Assembly (NCBI GenBank): GCA_019671135.1
Contig: JAHRHY010000010.1
Span: 1,364,001-1,428,000 of the forward strand
Direction: 5' to 3'
DNA: 64,000 nt
From: Linnemannia hyalina
Taxonomy: Eukaryota; Mortierellomycota; Mortierellomycetes; Mortierellales; Mortierellaceae
Shown one piece after another: positions 1 to 14,396 of the stretch (position 1 is its first letter; each line of letters starts with the position of its first letter). The notes beneath the pieces were generated by a model, which saw only the letters and a program-made list of their open reading frames with translations, was not told where the DNA came from and did no database searches. The translations under genes and the position numbers were made by a program.

Positions 1-740
1 CCCCCTCATATGACAGGAGACAAGAGACAGAACAGAGAGAAAGGAAAAAAAAATAACTGTACTAGAGGGGAAAGGGACAGGATGCATGCTGCTTTCTTTA
101 CTTTCCCAATGTCAATTTTCATGCGAGTTGGGAGGGGCGTATGTACGATGTGGCCGGGAGTAAGTGGTCTTGATCCCATATTTTTTTTGCATTGCCTTGC
201 GCCTCTGTCAATTGCCCTGTCATTCTCTGCGCTGCCTCTGCCCCTTCTCCTCCTTCCCCTCTCCCAGCATATCACTGCGTGTTATCTGTCCATTTTTCGT
301 GCCCTGATCGTGGTTGCACAGGGAAACAGTTGATTCCTTGCCTTTTTGTTTGTCTGTCAGTCTGTCTACAAAAGACAAAGCGACAAAACACCGCTTTCTC
401 TTTTCTATTTTTTCTTTTTCCCTTCCTCCCCAAACTCTCGTTTCTCCCGTTGAGTTCTCCCCTTCCCGTTCTTTTTTTTTCTTCCCCCCCCCTCTCTCTC
501 CTTCCTTTCACACTCATGTATATTTTCCGCCTTCACGATTCTTCACGACCTTCTATTATTCTCTTTAACGCTCTCATGATCTAACGCTTTAACGATCTTT
601 ACGATCTCACGACCCTTTTAACGCGTTCAACCCCCATACGTATGAAAAAAGAGCACACAACACCATTATCATTTGCAACGACTAAAGTATTTTCATGCCC
701 CCAACTATCGTTTACTTGTAGACCAATCGCCATATAAATA
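1..740. other. Upstream region of the myosin V gene, no gene seen
   Basis: No convincing coding signal is visible. The stretch is rich in pyrimidine tracts on the + strand (about 400-510), as is common upstream of fungal genes, and contains short repeats of ACGATCT/AACG type near 570-620. It probably holds the promoter and 5' leader of the + strand myosin gene starting at 741. Confidence 0.5.
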
Positions 741-3700
741 ATGTCTTTGGATACCTATGTCAAGGGTACTAAGTGCTGGTTCACAGATGTCCAGGAGGGC
801 TGGATCAGCGCCAGCCTTAACACCACAGATGTCGCTGCCGACGGAAAAGTCACCATGACCTTTGTGGACGATAACGGAAAGGTGCGTCTCAGGAACACAT
901 ACCGCTCTATGCTACGAGACACAGAATGGTCTGCTTTTGATCTCATGATTATATTTTTACTTATCAGAACGTACTTTGTTTTATCTTCGTTGACAACCAT
1001 AGGACCATGTCTTCTCGTCCACACTCGCCAAGATTGAAGAATCCAATAATGCCAACCTCCCTCCCATGCGCAACCCTCCCCTCTTGGAAGGCACAGAGGA
1101 TTTGACCAACCTTTCATATCTTAACGAGCCTGCCGGTAAGAGAATCGAAATCAAACTAATGGTGTGGTTGATCCAAATGCTTGCTGCTGATCCACTAGTT
1201 CTCATCTAACCTGCTCGTGCCTATCCACCCTTTTATTCGCCAATGCTAGTCCTGAGCAACATTAAGACGCGTTACTCCCACTGCAACATCTACACATACT
1301 CTGGAATTGTGCTTATCGCTGCCAATCCCTTTGCCCGTGTCAACCTGTACACCCAAGACATCATTCAGGCCTACTCTGGCAGGAGACGTGGTGAATTGGA
1401 GCCCCATTTGTTCGCCATTGCCGAGGATGCCTACCGCTGCATGATCCGCGACGAGAAGAACCAGACCATCGTCGTCTCTGGAGAGTCTGGAGCCGGTAAA
1501 ACCGTCAGTGCAAAGTTCATTATGCGTTACTTCGCCACCGCCGACGATAGCGAGCGTGGCACCGATTCGTCCAAGACCGGTATGAGTGAGACTGAGGAGC
1601 AGATTTTGGCCACCAACCCTATCATGGAGGCCTTCGGTAACGCCAAGACCACCCGTAACGATAACTCTTCCCGCTTCGGAAAGTTCACTGAGATTCAGTT
1701 CGACAAGGAGCGCAACATTATCGGAGCCAAGATCAGGACATACCTGTTGGAGCGTTCAAGATTGGTCTACCAGCCCGAGCTCGAGCGTAACTACCATATT
1801 TTCTACCAGTTGGTTGCTGGTGCCCCTCCATCTGAGAAGAAATCGCTGGATCTCCAATCCATCCAGCAGTTCAACTACTTGAAGCAGGGAGGTGTCCACA
1901 TCATCAACGGCGTCGACGATGCCGCCGAGTTTGAGATCACACAGCGCGCCCTTTCAACGATCGGTATCTCGGTCCAGGCTCAGTGGGATATTTTCCGTCT
2001 CTTGGCTGCCTTGCTCCACATTGGTAACATCCAGGTCACTGGTCGTAACGATGCCATGATTTCCGATGAGGATCCTTCCTTGATCACTGCCTCCCGCGTC
2101 CTCGGCATTCCCGTTTCAGAGTTCAAGAAGTGGCTCGTCAAGAAGCAGATCACCACCCGTTCCGAGAAGATTGTCTCCAACTTGAAGCCCGAGCAGGCTT
2201 TGGTTGTCCGTGACTCCGTCGCCAAGTATATCTACTCGTCTCTCTTCGACTGGCTCGTTAACAACATCAACGCCAGTCTCTCCAGCGAGGCCATCGCCAG
2301 CAAGATCCATTCCTTCATCGGTGTCCTCGATATTTACGGTTTCGAGCATTTCAAGAAGAACTCGTTTGAACAGTTCTGTATCAACTACGCCAACGAGAAG
2401 CTCCAGCAAGAGTTCAACCAGCACGTCTTCAAGTTGGAGCAGGAGGAGTACGTCCGTGAGAAGATTGACTGGAAGTTCATCGAGTTCAGCGACAACCAGC
2501 CCTGTATCGAGATGATCGAAGGTCGCTTGGGTGTCCTTTCCCTTCTTGACGAGGAGGCTCGCATGCCCTCTGGCTCCGATCAAGGATGGTGCAACAAGCT
2601 GTTCAGTCAACTCGGCACCGATAAGCACAAGAAGTGGTTCACCAAACCCCGTTTCTCCAACTCTGCCTTCACCATTTCCCACTACGCCCACGATGTCACC
2701 TACGACTGCGATGGATTCCTCGAAAAGAACCGCGATACCCTTCCCGACGAGTTGTTGAACTTGATCAAGAACTCTGACAACGAGTTTTTGGAGGAGGTTC
2801 TCATGACCAGTGCCACCCTCGGCGCCGGAGGAAGCGTAAGTTGAACGTTGTGATTTCTATGTCGCCCTCTCTGCCGCAGTTCCCTATCTACAAACAGAAC
2901 GCTAACACCTACTTGGTTACATTTTTTTTACCATAGTTAACTGAGGACAAGCGCAAGAGCGTCATCAACAGAAAGCCCACTCTCGGATCCATCTTCAAGG
3001 GCTCCCTCATCCAGCTCATGGATACCATCAACTCGACCAACGTCCACTATATCCGCTGTCTCAAGCCCAACGAGGCTAAGCAGCCTTGGGTCTTCGATGC
3101 TCCCATGGTCCTCGGTCAGTTGCGTGCCTGCGGTGTTTTGGAGACCATTCGTATCAGTTGTGCCGGTTACCCCTCCCGCTGGTCCTTCCCCGAGTTCGTC
3201 GAGCGTTACTACATGTTGGTCAACTCTGAGCACTGGGGCTTTGACACCCAGAAGATGTGCTCTGCCATTCTTGAGGCCACCATCAAGGAGGCCGACAAGT
3301 ACCAGGTCGGTCTCACCAAGATCTTTTTCCGTGCCGGTCTGCTCGCCTATATGGAGAAGCTTCGTACCGAGAAGTTGAACGGCTACGCCACCTTGATCCA
3401 GAAGAACGTCCGCCGATTTGTCGCCCAGAAGAGGCACCAGCGCACTCGCAGTGCCGCCATCACGATTCAGTGCTTTGCCCGCAAGGTCATTGCCCAGAAG
3501 GAAGCCCGCGCCCTTCGCGAGGTGCGCTCCGCTGTCTTGCTCCAGACCTTTTTGCGCGGTTACGTTCAGCGCAAGAAGTACGTCGAGACCCGCAACCACA
3601 TCCTCCGAGTCCAGTGCCTCGTTCGTGCCAAGCAAGCCCGCAACGCCTTCCAGAACATGCGCGAGACCAACGGCGCCACCAAGATCCAGCAGATCTGGCG

Positions 3701-5924
3701 TGGAGCTGTCGCCCGTCGCCAGTTCAAGAAGGAGTTACTCGCCATTGTTCTCATCCAGTCGTGCATTCGTCGCAACAAGGCTCGCAAGGCTCTCTTGGCT
3801 CTGAAGGCCGAGGCCCGTTCTGTGAACCATCTGAAGGAAGTCTCTTATCGCCTCGAGGGAAAAGTGGTGGAGCTGACGCGAGCGCTGGACTTGGCGCATC
3901 AGCAGAACAAATCTTTCGACGCCCAGGTGGCGAGCCTCGAAACCCAGGTCCGGTTGTGGAAAGAAAAGTACGAATTATCACAACATACCAAGTCGAAGGA
4001 GATTGCCCTTGCTGCGGAGAACCCCACTGTGCCCAAGAACGAGTTCGAGACTCTGAAGGCAGCCAACGTGGAGCTTCAGTCCAAGTACAACGAGTCGATC
4101 GAGAAGGTCAGGACGCTCGACCAAGAGATCACAAAGCTCACCGAGTCTCTGGCAAAGACCAAGGAGGAGATCCACAAGCTGGCCGCTCAAGCCAAGGTCA
4201 AGCCCGAGGACTCGGAGACGGTGACGGCCCTCAAGCGCGAAAACCAGTACGTCCGCGAGCAGTTAGCTCAACTGTCAAAGGCTACTGGACGCGACACCTC
4301 AAGCTTCCCAGTTACGTCGAAGGTCCACTCCCCCCCATCCAGCAACAACAACGCGAACCCTCAGTCCCATACGGCCCCCTCGATCCATAGCCAGCTTGCC
4401 CAGGGCACTATCGACAAGTACGAGAACTCGTACTCCTTTGCCAAGGAGACCCCTCACAAGATCGTCACTACCCTTCCCGCCGCCGTCCCCATCCCCCACA
4501 ACTCTAAGGCTGCCCCCAAGGCCACTCGTAACCGCAGCAACAGCACACCCGACATTGCCGGTCTCGAGAACGGTACCCTCTTCAAGCCCCAGAAGACCAC
4601 CAACAGCGTCTTTGACAACCTCGACAACCACAGCCGTACCGCAAAGACTATGTCGGGTGATGACTGGTCTCGCCGTCTTCCCCGCTCACGCCCTAGCATC
4701 CACAGCCTGATCGAGCAGCCTGAGGTCGAGATCATGCGCATCCTCGAGGACGAGGAGGGTCTCCAGGAAGAGATCTTGAGCGGATTGATCAAGAACATGA
4801 AGATCCCCTCGCCCAGTTTGTCGAACCTGCCCTTGATCAAGGAGATCATGTTCCCCGCCCATTTGATTGGTCTCTTGACTACCCAGATGTGGAAGTACGG
4901 CTACATCAAGGAGTCCGAGCGTCTGATGATCAACGTCATGCAGGCTATCCAGCAGCAGTCGATGGCCATTGTCGGCGACGATACCATCATCCCCTGTGCC
5001 TACTGGTTGTCGAACGTCCACGAGCTCTTGTCGTTGATCTGCATTAGCGAGCAGGAGATTACTCGTGAGGAGTTGATGGCCCGTTGCGGAGACGACTATG
5101 ACTGGACCGAGTACGAGCAGTTGGTGTCGACTGTCAAGTATGAGTTGGAGTGCCTCGAGTACAACATCTTCCACGTCTGGATGAAGTCGCTCAAGAAGCA
5201 GCTCAACAAGATGATCATCCCCGCCATCATTGAGAGCCAGGCCCTCCCCGGATTCATCACCAACGACTCTGGACGCTTCTTCAACAAGCTGATCGGATCC
5301 GGCCCCACCTTCAGCATGGACGACCTCCTGATGTTGTTCAACAAGATCTGGAAGGCCATGAGCTGCTACTATGTTGAGCACTCTGTTGTCCGCCAGGTCA
5401 TGACCGAGTTGCTCAAGATGGTCGGTGTCACTGGTTTTAACGACTTGCTGATGCGCCGCAACTTCTGCACCTGGAAGCGCGCCATGCAGATCCAGTACAA
5501 CATCACCCGTATTGAGGAATGGTGCAAGGGACACGATCTGCCCGAAGGCACCCTCCAACTCGAGCACCTCATGCAGGCCACCAAGCTGTTGCAGCTCAAG
5601 AAGGCTTCGCACAACGATATCGAGATCATCTACGACGTCTGCTGGATGTTGACCCCTACACAGGTCCAGAAGTTGGTCCAGAACTACATGATCGCCGACT
5701 ACGAGGTCCCTGTCAGCCCCGACTTGATCAAGGCCATTGCCCAGCGTGTTGCCGCCAACGAGAAGAATGATACCCTGATGCTGGATGCCATCTCCCTCGA
5801 GGATGCCGGCTCGTTCGAGACCCCCGAGATCCGTGATGTCGACCTGGATGGTGAACGCTACCTGCCCGGTTGGCTCGTCAACCTCAGCCGCCTCAAATCG
5901 TTGATGCACTTGGTCGTCGTTTAA
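741..5924 (+). CDS. MYO2: Class V myosin heavy chain (Myo2/Myo4 type)
   Basis: This is an actin motor that carries vesicles and organelles along actin cables. Exons 741..881, 1003..1135, 1250..2835 and 2937..5924 join in phase to 1615 residues, close to yeast Myo2 (1574). Visible in order: an SH3-like N-terminal segment starting MSLDTYVKGTKCW, the P-loop GESGAGKT at about 169-176, switch I NDNSSRFGKF, switch II DIYGFEHF, the actin-binding region ending IRCLKPN, roughly six IQ motifs with regular I/LQ...R spacing (about 780-910), a short coiled coil, a low-complexity Ser/Pro/Asn linker, and a C-terminal DIL cargo domain (motif RRNFCTWKRAMQIQYN). The start is the first in-frame ATG, and introns 1-3 have normal GT-AG borders. 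Whether it is the Myo2- or Myo4-like member cannot be told, since one class V gene may serve both roles. The family call is very secure. Confidence 0.96.
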
Positions 5925-6409
5925 ACCAGATGACTGCCTAGTCAAGACGATTCAATCCACGATGAGTAGCCAATCTCTGAGGATTTTTTCTTCGTGTCCT
6001 TCGTTCTTTTTATATCTTTCTTTCTTTGCTTTTTATTTGCTTTTTTGCCCTTGTTTGTCAGTCCTTTTTTTCTTTCTTTACCTTACACCTTTTTGTTCGA
6101 TACCTTCCTTTCTCCCAAAAAGAACCTGAAAAAAAAAACCCACCTTTCGAGGTCGATTTTTGTTTGAAGTCCCTAAAATACCACTTCACCACCTTGTAGA
6201 TTCCTTTCCACTACGAAAATAAAAAAAAGTAGAAAACTTCACAATATCTATCGCTTCTTGACACTGTTTTTCTGATGCAAGCTGGTATGACTCTAGGTTT
6301 ATTTTACGAGTGAAATAGTAATGCGAGGGCGAATGATGGGATGAAAGGATGCAAAGAAAAAAAAATGGCAAAAGATGGAAAATAGAGAGTAGAAACGAGA
6401 AGAAAAAAA
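5925..6409. other. Convergent 3' region between myosin V and Utp7
   Basis: The two genes converge here. The stretch is T-rich on the + strand (about 5980-6120) and A-rich near 6350-6410, as expected for two 3' untranslated regions. No gene is seen. Confidence 0.5.
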
Positions 6410-8520
6410 TTAGTCCATTTTCCTCCTCTTGCCGGTGAAGCGATCCAGGGCAGTGACAGGTTCGTCTGGGTTGCCTGCTCTCTTCTTGGCGCGTTCCTTC
6501 TTGTCCTTTTCGATCCTCTCCAAAAGATCGACCTATCAATATGGTTGTTCAAAGGTGATATAGGTATGATTAGGATGCAGTTTGTAGAAGCAAAATACAT
6601 GCACGAAAAAAAAGTGTACAATGACAAACGAAGCTTTACCTTCTTTTGGTCGACAATGTTCTTGGCCTTCTTTCGGAGGTGACGACGGGAGGACGAGTTC
6701 TTGCCACGGGCACGGTACTTGAGTTCTGTCGACTCGTCCGGGTGAGCAGCAGCCCAGGCCTCCTTCTTCTCCTTGTTGAGGACCTGAATAGGGGCCTTGT
6801 CCATCTGACCAACATGGTTGACGTCGAGGGTAATCATCTCTGGCTGGATCTTTTCCAACAGCGAATGGACCTCCATCTCCTGTCTCTGCTTCTTTGTCTG
6901 GAACGGGTTGGCCTCGAGCGCATCAAAGTTGGCCTCTCCAGCACCGGGCACAATAATGCTCGAGATTCCCCCACGGTGTCCGAAACCCAACACATCCTCA
7001 AAGGGCACAAACTCGACATCATCCACCGCTGACCCGGCTTGGAGATGGTTCATGTAAGGCGAAGTCTGCTTGGTCTTGAAGGGATCCTTCCAGATACTGA
7101 CATGAGGCCCAAATCCAACAGCCAACAGTCCACGCTGCGAAATGGAAAGCGACGAAGCCGGTGTAGGCGTGAAATATTCCTGCATGGGCTTATAACTCCG
7201 GAGATCCCAGAGCTTGAGCTGTCCGTCCAATCCCGCAGTCGCCATATAGGTTCCCGAATGGCCTATTGCCATCGCCGTGACGGGGCCACGATGACACTGC
7301 ATCTTGACTAGAGGGGTTGACATGTTGGGAGACCAGAGGGTCACTGTTCCGTTGCCGTGTCCCAAATGCATGATGGCTGTCGCGGGGTTCTGGGTCATCA
7401 CATCGCACTTTCCGAGCTTTGTGCGGTGTTCTGCAACCACGTTTCCTGTTGATGTATCCTGGTACTTCAAAAATCCTGAGTTTCCCTGCACGTTTCAATT
7501 GTCATTTATGAATGATAGTAAGTAATGTGTAATAAAACATGTTAGTAAAACATATTAAGAAAGAGAAATTGACAGCAATGATGTTGCAAAACGGTCTTCC
7601 AAGAGGTGAAACTTACGATGGAGGTAAGCAAGAAGTGGTATGGCAAAAAGTCCAGCTTGTTGACCTCAATATGGTTCCGTAAGCAATGAATCTCGGTTCC
7701 CTGCTTGTCGTAGATGTACACGTATTTCTTTTGCGCAACCGCAAACATCGTCTCGTTATGCAACCAGCTAGTATGAACAAAGTGTGAAAGGACACAAAAG
7801 CATGTCAGCAAATTCACTTGTTACTAACAAACCCCACCCCTCAATAGCAAACAAACAACCCACAACGTCCCTTCGTGCACAAAAAAAAAGGAACTTACGT
7901 GACATCACGAACGGTCTCCCGGAGCTGCATCTCACAACCCAACCGTCCCGCCTGCCAATCAAAGGCCGCAACATGACCCTTGCGTCCACCGATCAACAAA
8001 TGTCGTCCGTTGCGGGTATAATCGATCGCATAGGGTCCAAACTTGAGGTCAAGGTTAAACATTTTGTGCGAAGTAGAAATATCGACCTCCTTTGCAAGAC
8101 TCCTCTGAGAGAGCTGGTATGTCTTTTCGATCCCCTCGGGTTCCAGAAATCCGGCTTCCTCAGTGAGAAGGATCTCGGTGGATGCGGCCTTGTATGCTGC
8201 TTCCTTGTATGTCTTTTCCCGCCGCTTGATCGTGCCCTTTAGTTTCTTGTCCTTGAGTTTCTGTTTTGGTTGAAATAGTTCCATTTTGGTGAGGCGCACG
8301 TACCATGATATAGAGAAAAAGAAAAAAGATGGCGGTAGCGAGTAAGTAAAGAGCATGCTTGAAGGTGCCACAAGTAAGCAAAAGGTCGAGAAGTGTGTGT
8401 TTGTGAAAGACAAGTGCCTGTTGACGTTACGTTGACACCCTCGACAGCCTTGTTGGCGTCGCCGCGGGCATATTTGGGCATGAGTGCCAAGACGGGGTCC
8501 TTCTTCTTCTTCTCAGACAT
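6410..8520 (-). CDS. UTP7: U3 snoRNP / SSU processome WD-repeat protein Utp7 (WDR46/BING4)
   Basis: Utp7 is a nucleolar beta-propeller protein of the small-subunit processome, needed for 18S rRNA maturation. Exons on the minus strand are 8431..8520, 7899..8260, 7617..7767, 6640..7485 and 6410..6532. They join in phase to 523 residues (yeast Utp7 is 554). The N-terminus is [20 protein letters not shown], followed by a Lys-rich helix ([20 protein letters not shown]), WD repeats ([11 protein letters not shown] is the clearest) and the BING4 C-terminal domain with [18 protein letters not shown] and [10 protein letters not shown]. The tail is basic ([22 protein letters not shown]-stop), as expected for a nucleolar protein. 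It lies convergent with myosin V and about 620 bp downstream of the kinase gene on the same strand. Confidence 0.94.
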
Positions 8521-9145
8521 GGTGCTGATGTATGTGTGTGTGTCGGCTGGGGAGAGATGGGAGTTTGGTTGCTGGCACAAAAGAAACAACAATGGTTCAT
8601 GGACGGCCTACTAGGTTGTGTGCCTTTTGCAGCCCAAAAAAAAGAAAAAAAATGTTTACGTTTGTGGCTTGTTTGACCTACAGTCACGTGTTGACCATCG
8701 CGCTCATGTTCGGTTTCTATGCACCTTTGGTCGGATGGTTGTTGTTGAAATGATTTGATATTATTGAGAAAGGAACAAAGAGCAAGAAGAAACGAAAAAC
8801 ATTACAAAGAACAAACTACCTATGTACTAGTCGAACCAACAAGTTTATCTCCCTCATCGTCCTCCTCAAGAAGGTCCTCACCGCAAGAGGACTCCCACCC
8901 TTCCTCCCCGCTCATCCTCGTCCTCCAGTGTAATAGGGGTTTTGTTGAACAGTGTCCCAAAGCACTTGCTCATGTAAAAAATGTGGGGGTGGCATCGGCG
9001 AAAGAGATAAAAAAAAATATAAAAGAAAAGAACCTATAGAAATAGAGGGAAGGGTCGCACTTCTCGAATCTCAACCCTCCTCTGAACGAACGTGTTTCGC
9101 TCTCTCTCTTTTTTTTTACTCCTTGGGAACTTCGCTGCCATAAAT
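8521..9145. other. Intergenic, Utp7 upstream / kinase downstream
   Basis: Both neighbours are on the minus strand, so this holds the 3' end of the kinase gene and the promoter of UTP7. I see no gene, only short A and T tracts and a CT-rich patch at 8850-8925. Confidence 0.45.
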
Positions 9146-12427
<3,282 letters not shown>

Positions 12428-14396
12428 CTATAGCATTGGTTTCGAGAGGAAAAGAACAGAGATTGAGCAACTTGGCCACGCTACTCGGCTAGAGCACCGA
12501 CCTTGGCAGTAATGTCTCCTGGCTGTATGTACCATTGTGTGAAGAGACGGACGAAGGAGGGATGAAAGTGGTCTGTATGTAAGAATAAACTTGAAGTCAG
12601 AAGGAGTGAATGTTGGTTCTTCGCTGGGGGGATATGAGAAAGAAGAAGAGTGAGGTGAACGAGAAGAGCGAGATCGGCGGATGCTCTGTTGGTTGGAGTG
12701 AGGACTCAGAAGGAGGAAGAGGGCGTCAAGCGAAGGTGGAGTGAGGGAATAGGGAAGGAGATCGTGAAAGAAAGAGCCAGCGTGTTGAGGTCGAGATATG
12801 AGAAGACGAGATAAATACAACGATGGTGAAGTTGGGAGGAGGATGATATGGGTTGAAGGTGTCGAGGGAATGCGGTGAGTGAGAGGAAAGGGTTGGCGGC
12901 GGGCGGCGAAGGGTAAAGAAGGAAGGAAAGAAAGAAAAGTAAGAGAAGGAAAGAATAAAAAATGGGAAGAAATCAAGAGAGAAGTAGAGAAGAGAAGGCG
13001 GAGAAAAACAAAACGCGCACTCTTGTAACAACTTGTATTTGAAGAAAAGTGATGCGGACACGCCAAAGGGCCGTGTGGGGATGGCAGCCGACCTCAAAGG
13101 CAGTGCTACTTCATTGTTGTGCTTGTTCATGTTGTTGCCGCAACGCAATGGCTAAAAGTAATACACAGACACTTCCTCCCCTGACGCCTACTTCTCTCAT
13201 TGAATATCCAGGGCGACGACAATGATGACGACCGGATGAATGAATCGAGCCATGCCGCTAGCCATTGTTACCACTTGCGAGACAGCCCTCGCTGCACTCA
13301 CTGTACAATCCGGAGCACGTTCATGCCCATCATGCCAATGCCAATGTTTTCGACTTGAGGGAGCACGTTTGGACCTGATCAACCTCGCCACGAATGAAGG
13401 TCCTGTCCAGTCCACAAAATAATGAGATCAAATCGAAACACAATACATATCCACAGGGGCAATTGATGGTCATCCATGATCCATCATCATCATTGACCAT
13501 GCTTTCTTTACTTTGCCCAGAAAAACAGTGAGTAATAACAATCGCCATGGCAAAGAAAAACGCCCTTTTTCTTTCCCCTCCTTCCTGACAAAGTAGACCG
13601 ATCGGAAGGAGGGAAACAGGGGGTTAGAAGGTCACCCTTTTCAATCATGACAAATGTGGCCCAACCTTCATTGTTTCCTTTTTTTTATGTTGCTTACCTC
13701 GTTATTCTTTTCTCTTGTCTTTTCTCTTACACTCGGACGATGCTGAGATAGAGAAGAGAGAGAGAAAAAAAGAGGCATGTTGCTTCCACCAGGGTTGTCA
13801 CGCGTGAGTTGGGGTATTTTTATTTTTTGTTTTCGATCCTCCACGAGTTCCGGAGAATAGGGGCTGGATCACAGTGAGTGAGGTGACGAAGGAACAACGG
13901 GCGATGCGGAGAGAGACCGGGGGTGAAATCAATCCGCTTAGCAATTCTGCATTGGACTACACAAAGGGGAAAAAAAAAGGAGGGAGTCGTTGGGCGCTCG
14001 GCCTTTTTATTGCATTGTTGGTATCTGTCTCTTGTTATTGTTGTTGGTGAACCGGATGTCCTTGTCCTGACAGGCATCCTGGGGCAATGTCGTTCCTACG
14101 GAAAGGCAGCTGCCAAATATTTACATTAACCCCTTCTTCCACTGAACGGCTTTGTTCTAGAAACCGCCTGGCGCGACTCATTTTCCTGTGTCGGTCAATC
14201 GCGCCCTGAATGTGTTCGCAGTCACAGTCCAGCCAAGACGTAATGTCCCTTTGTCTCCATTTCTCACCAACTCACGGCCATCCTCCTTACTCCTTCGCCC
14301 AAAGGACAGACCACGATACACGGAGCAGCAATCAGCATCCGAACAATAAGGACACGACCCTTCCATCAACCTCTCCCACCTCCTAGACCCGCCTGT
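12428..14396. other. Divergent promoter region, kinase (-) and spastin-like gene (+)
   Basis: Apart from the probable extra N-terminal exon of the kinase near 12490-12600, no gene is supported. The kinase side (12230-13020) is extremely purine-rich on the + strand, that is pyrimidine-rich on the sense strand, which looks like a long 5' leader. Long open frames there are low-complexity Ser/Leu/Phe/Pro and are rejected as genes. 13040-14390 shows no recognisable feature. Confidence 0.45.

Noticed and set aside
733..740. TATAAATA directly before the myosin start codon
   Set aside because: It touches the ATG, so it cannot serve as a TATA box for this transcript.
4686..5945. Open frame of about 419 codons antisense to the myosin DIL domain
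   Set aside because: It overlaps the clear sense coding sequence exactly and has no recognisable domain.
9038..9145. Possible small gene near 9034-9303 (Arg/Gln-rich frame)
   Set aside because: It is a shadow of the kinase 3' exon and its 3' flank.
12428..13148. Overlapping open frames rich in Ser, Phe, Leu and Pro
   Set aside because: They are produced by a long pyrimidine tract on the minus strand, with no domain and no splice logic apart from the PGDITAK exon.
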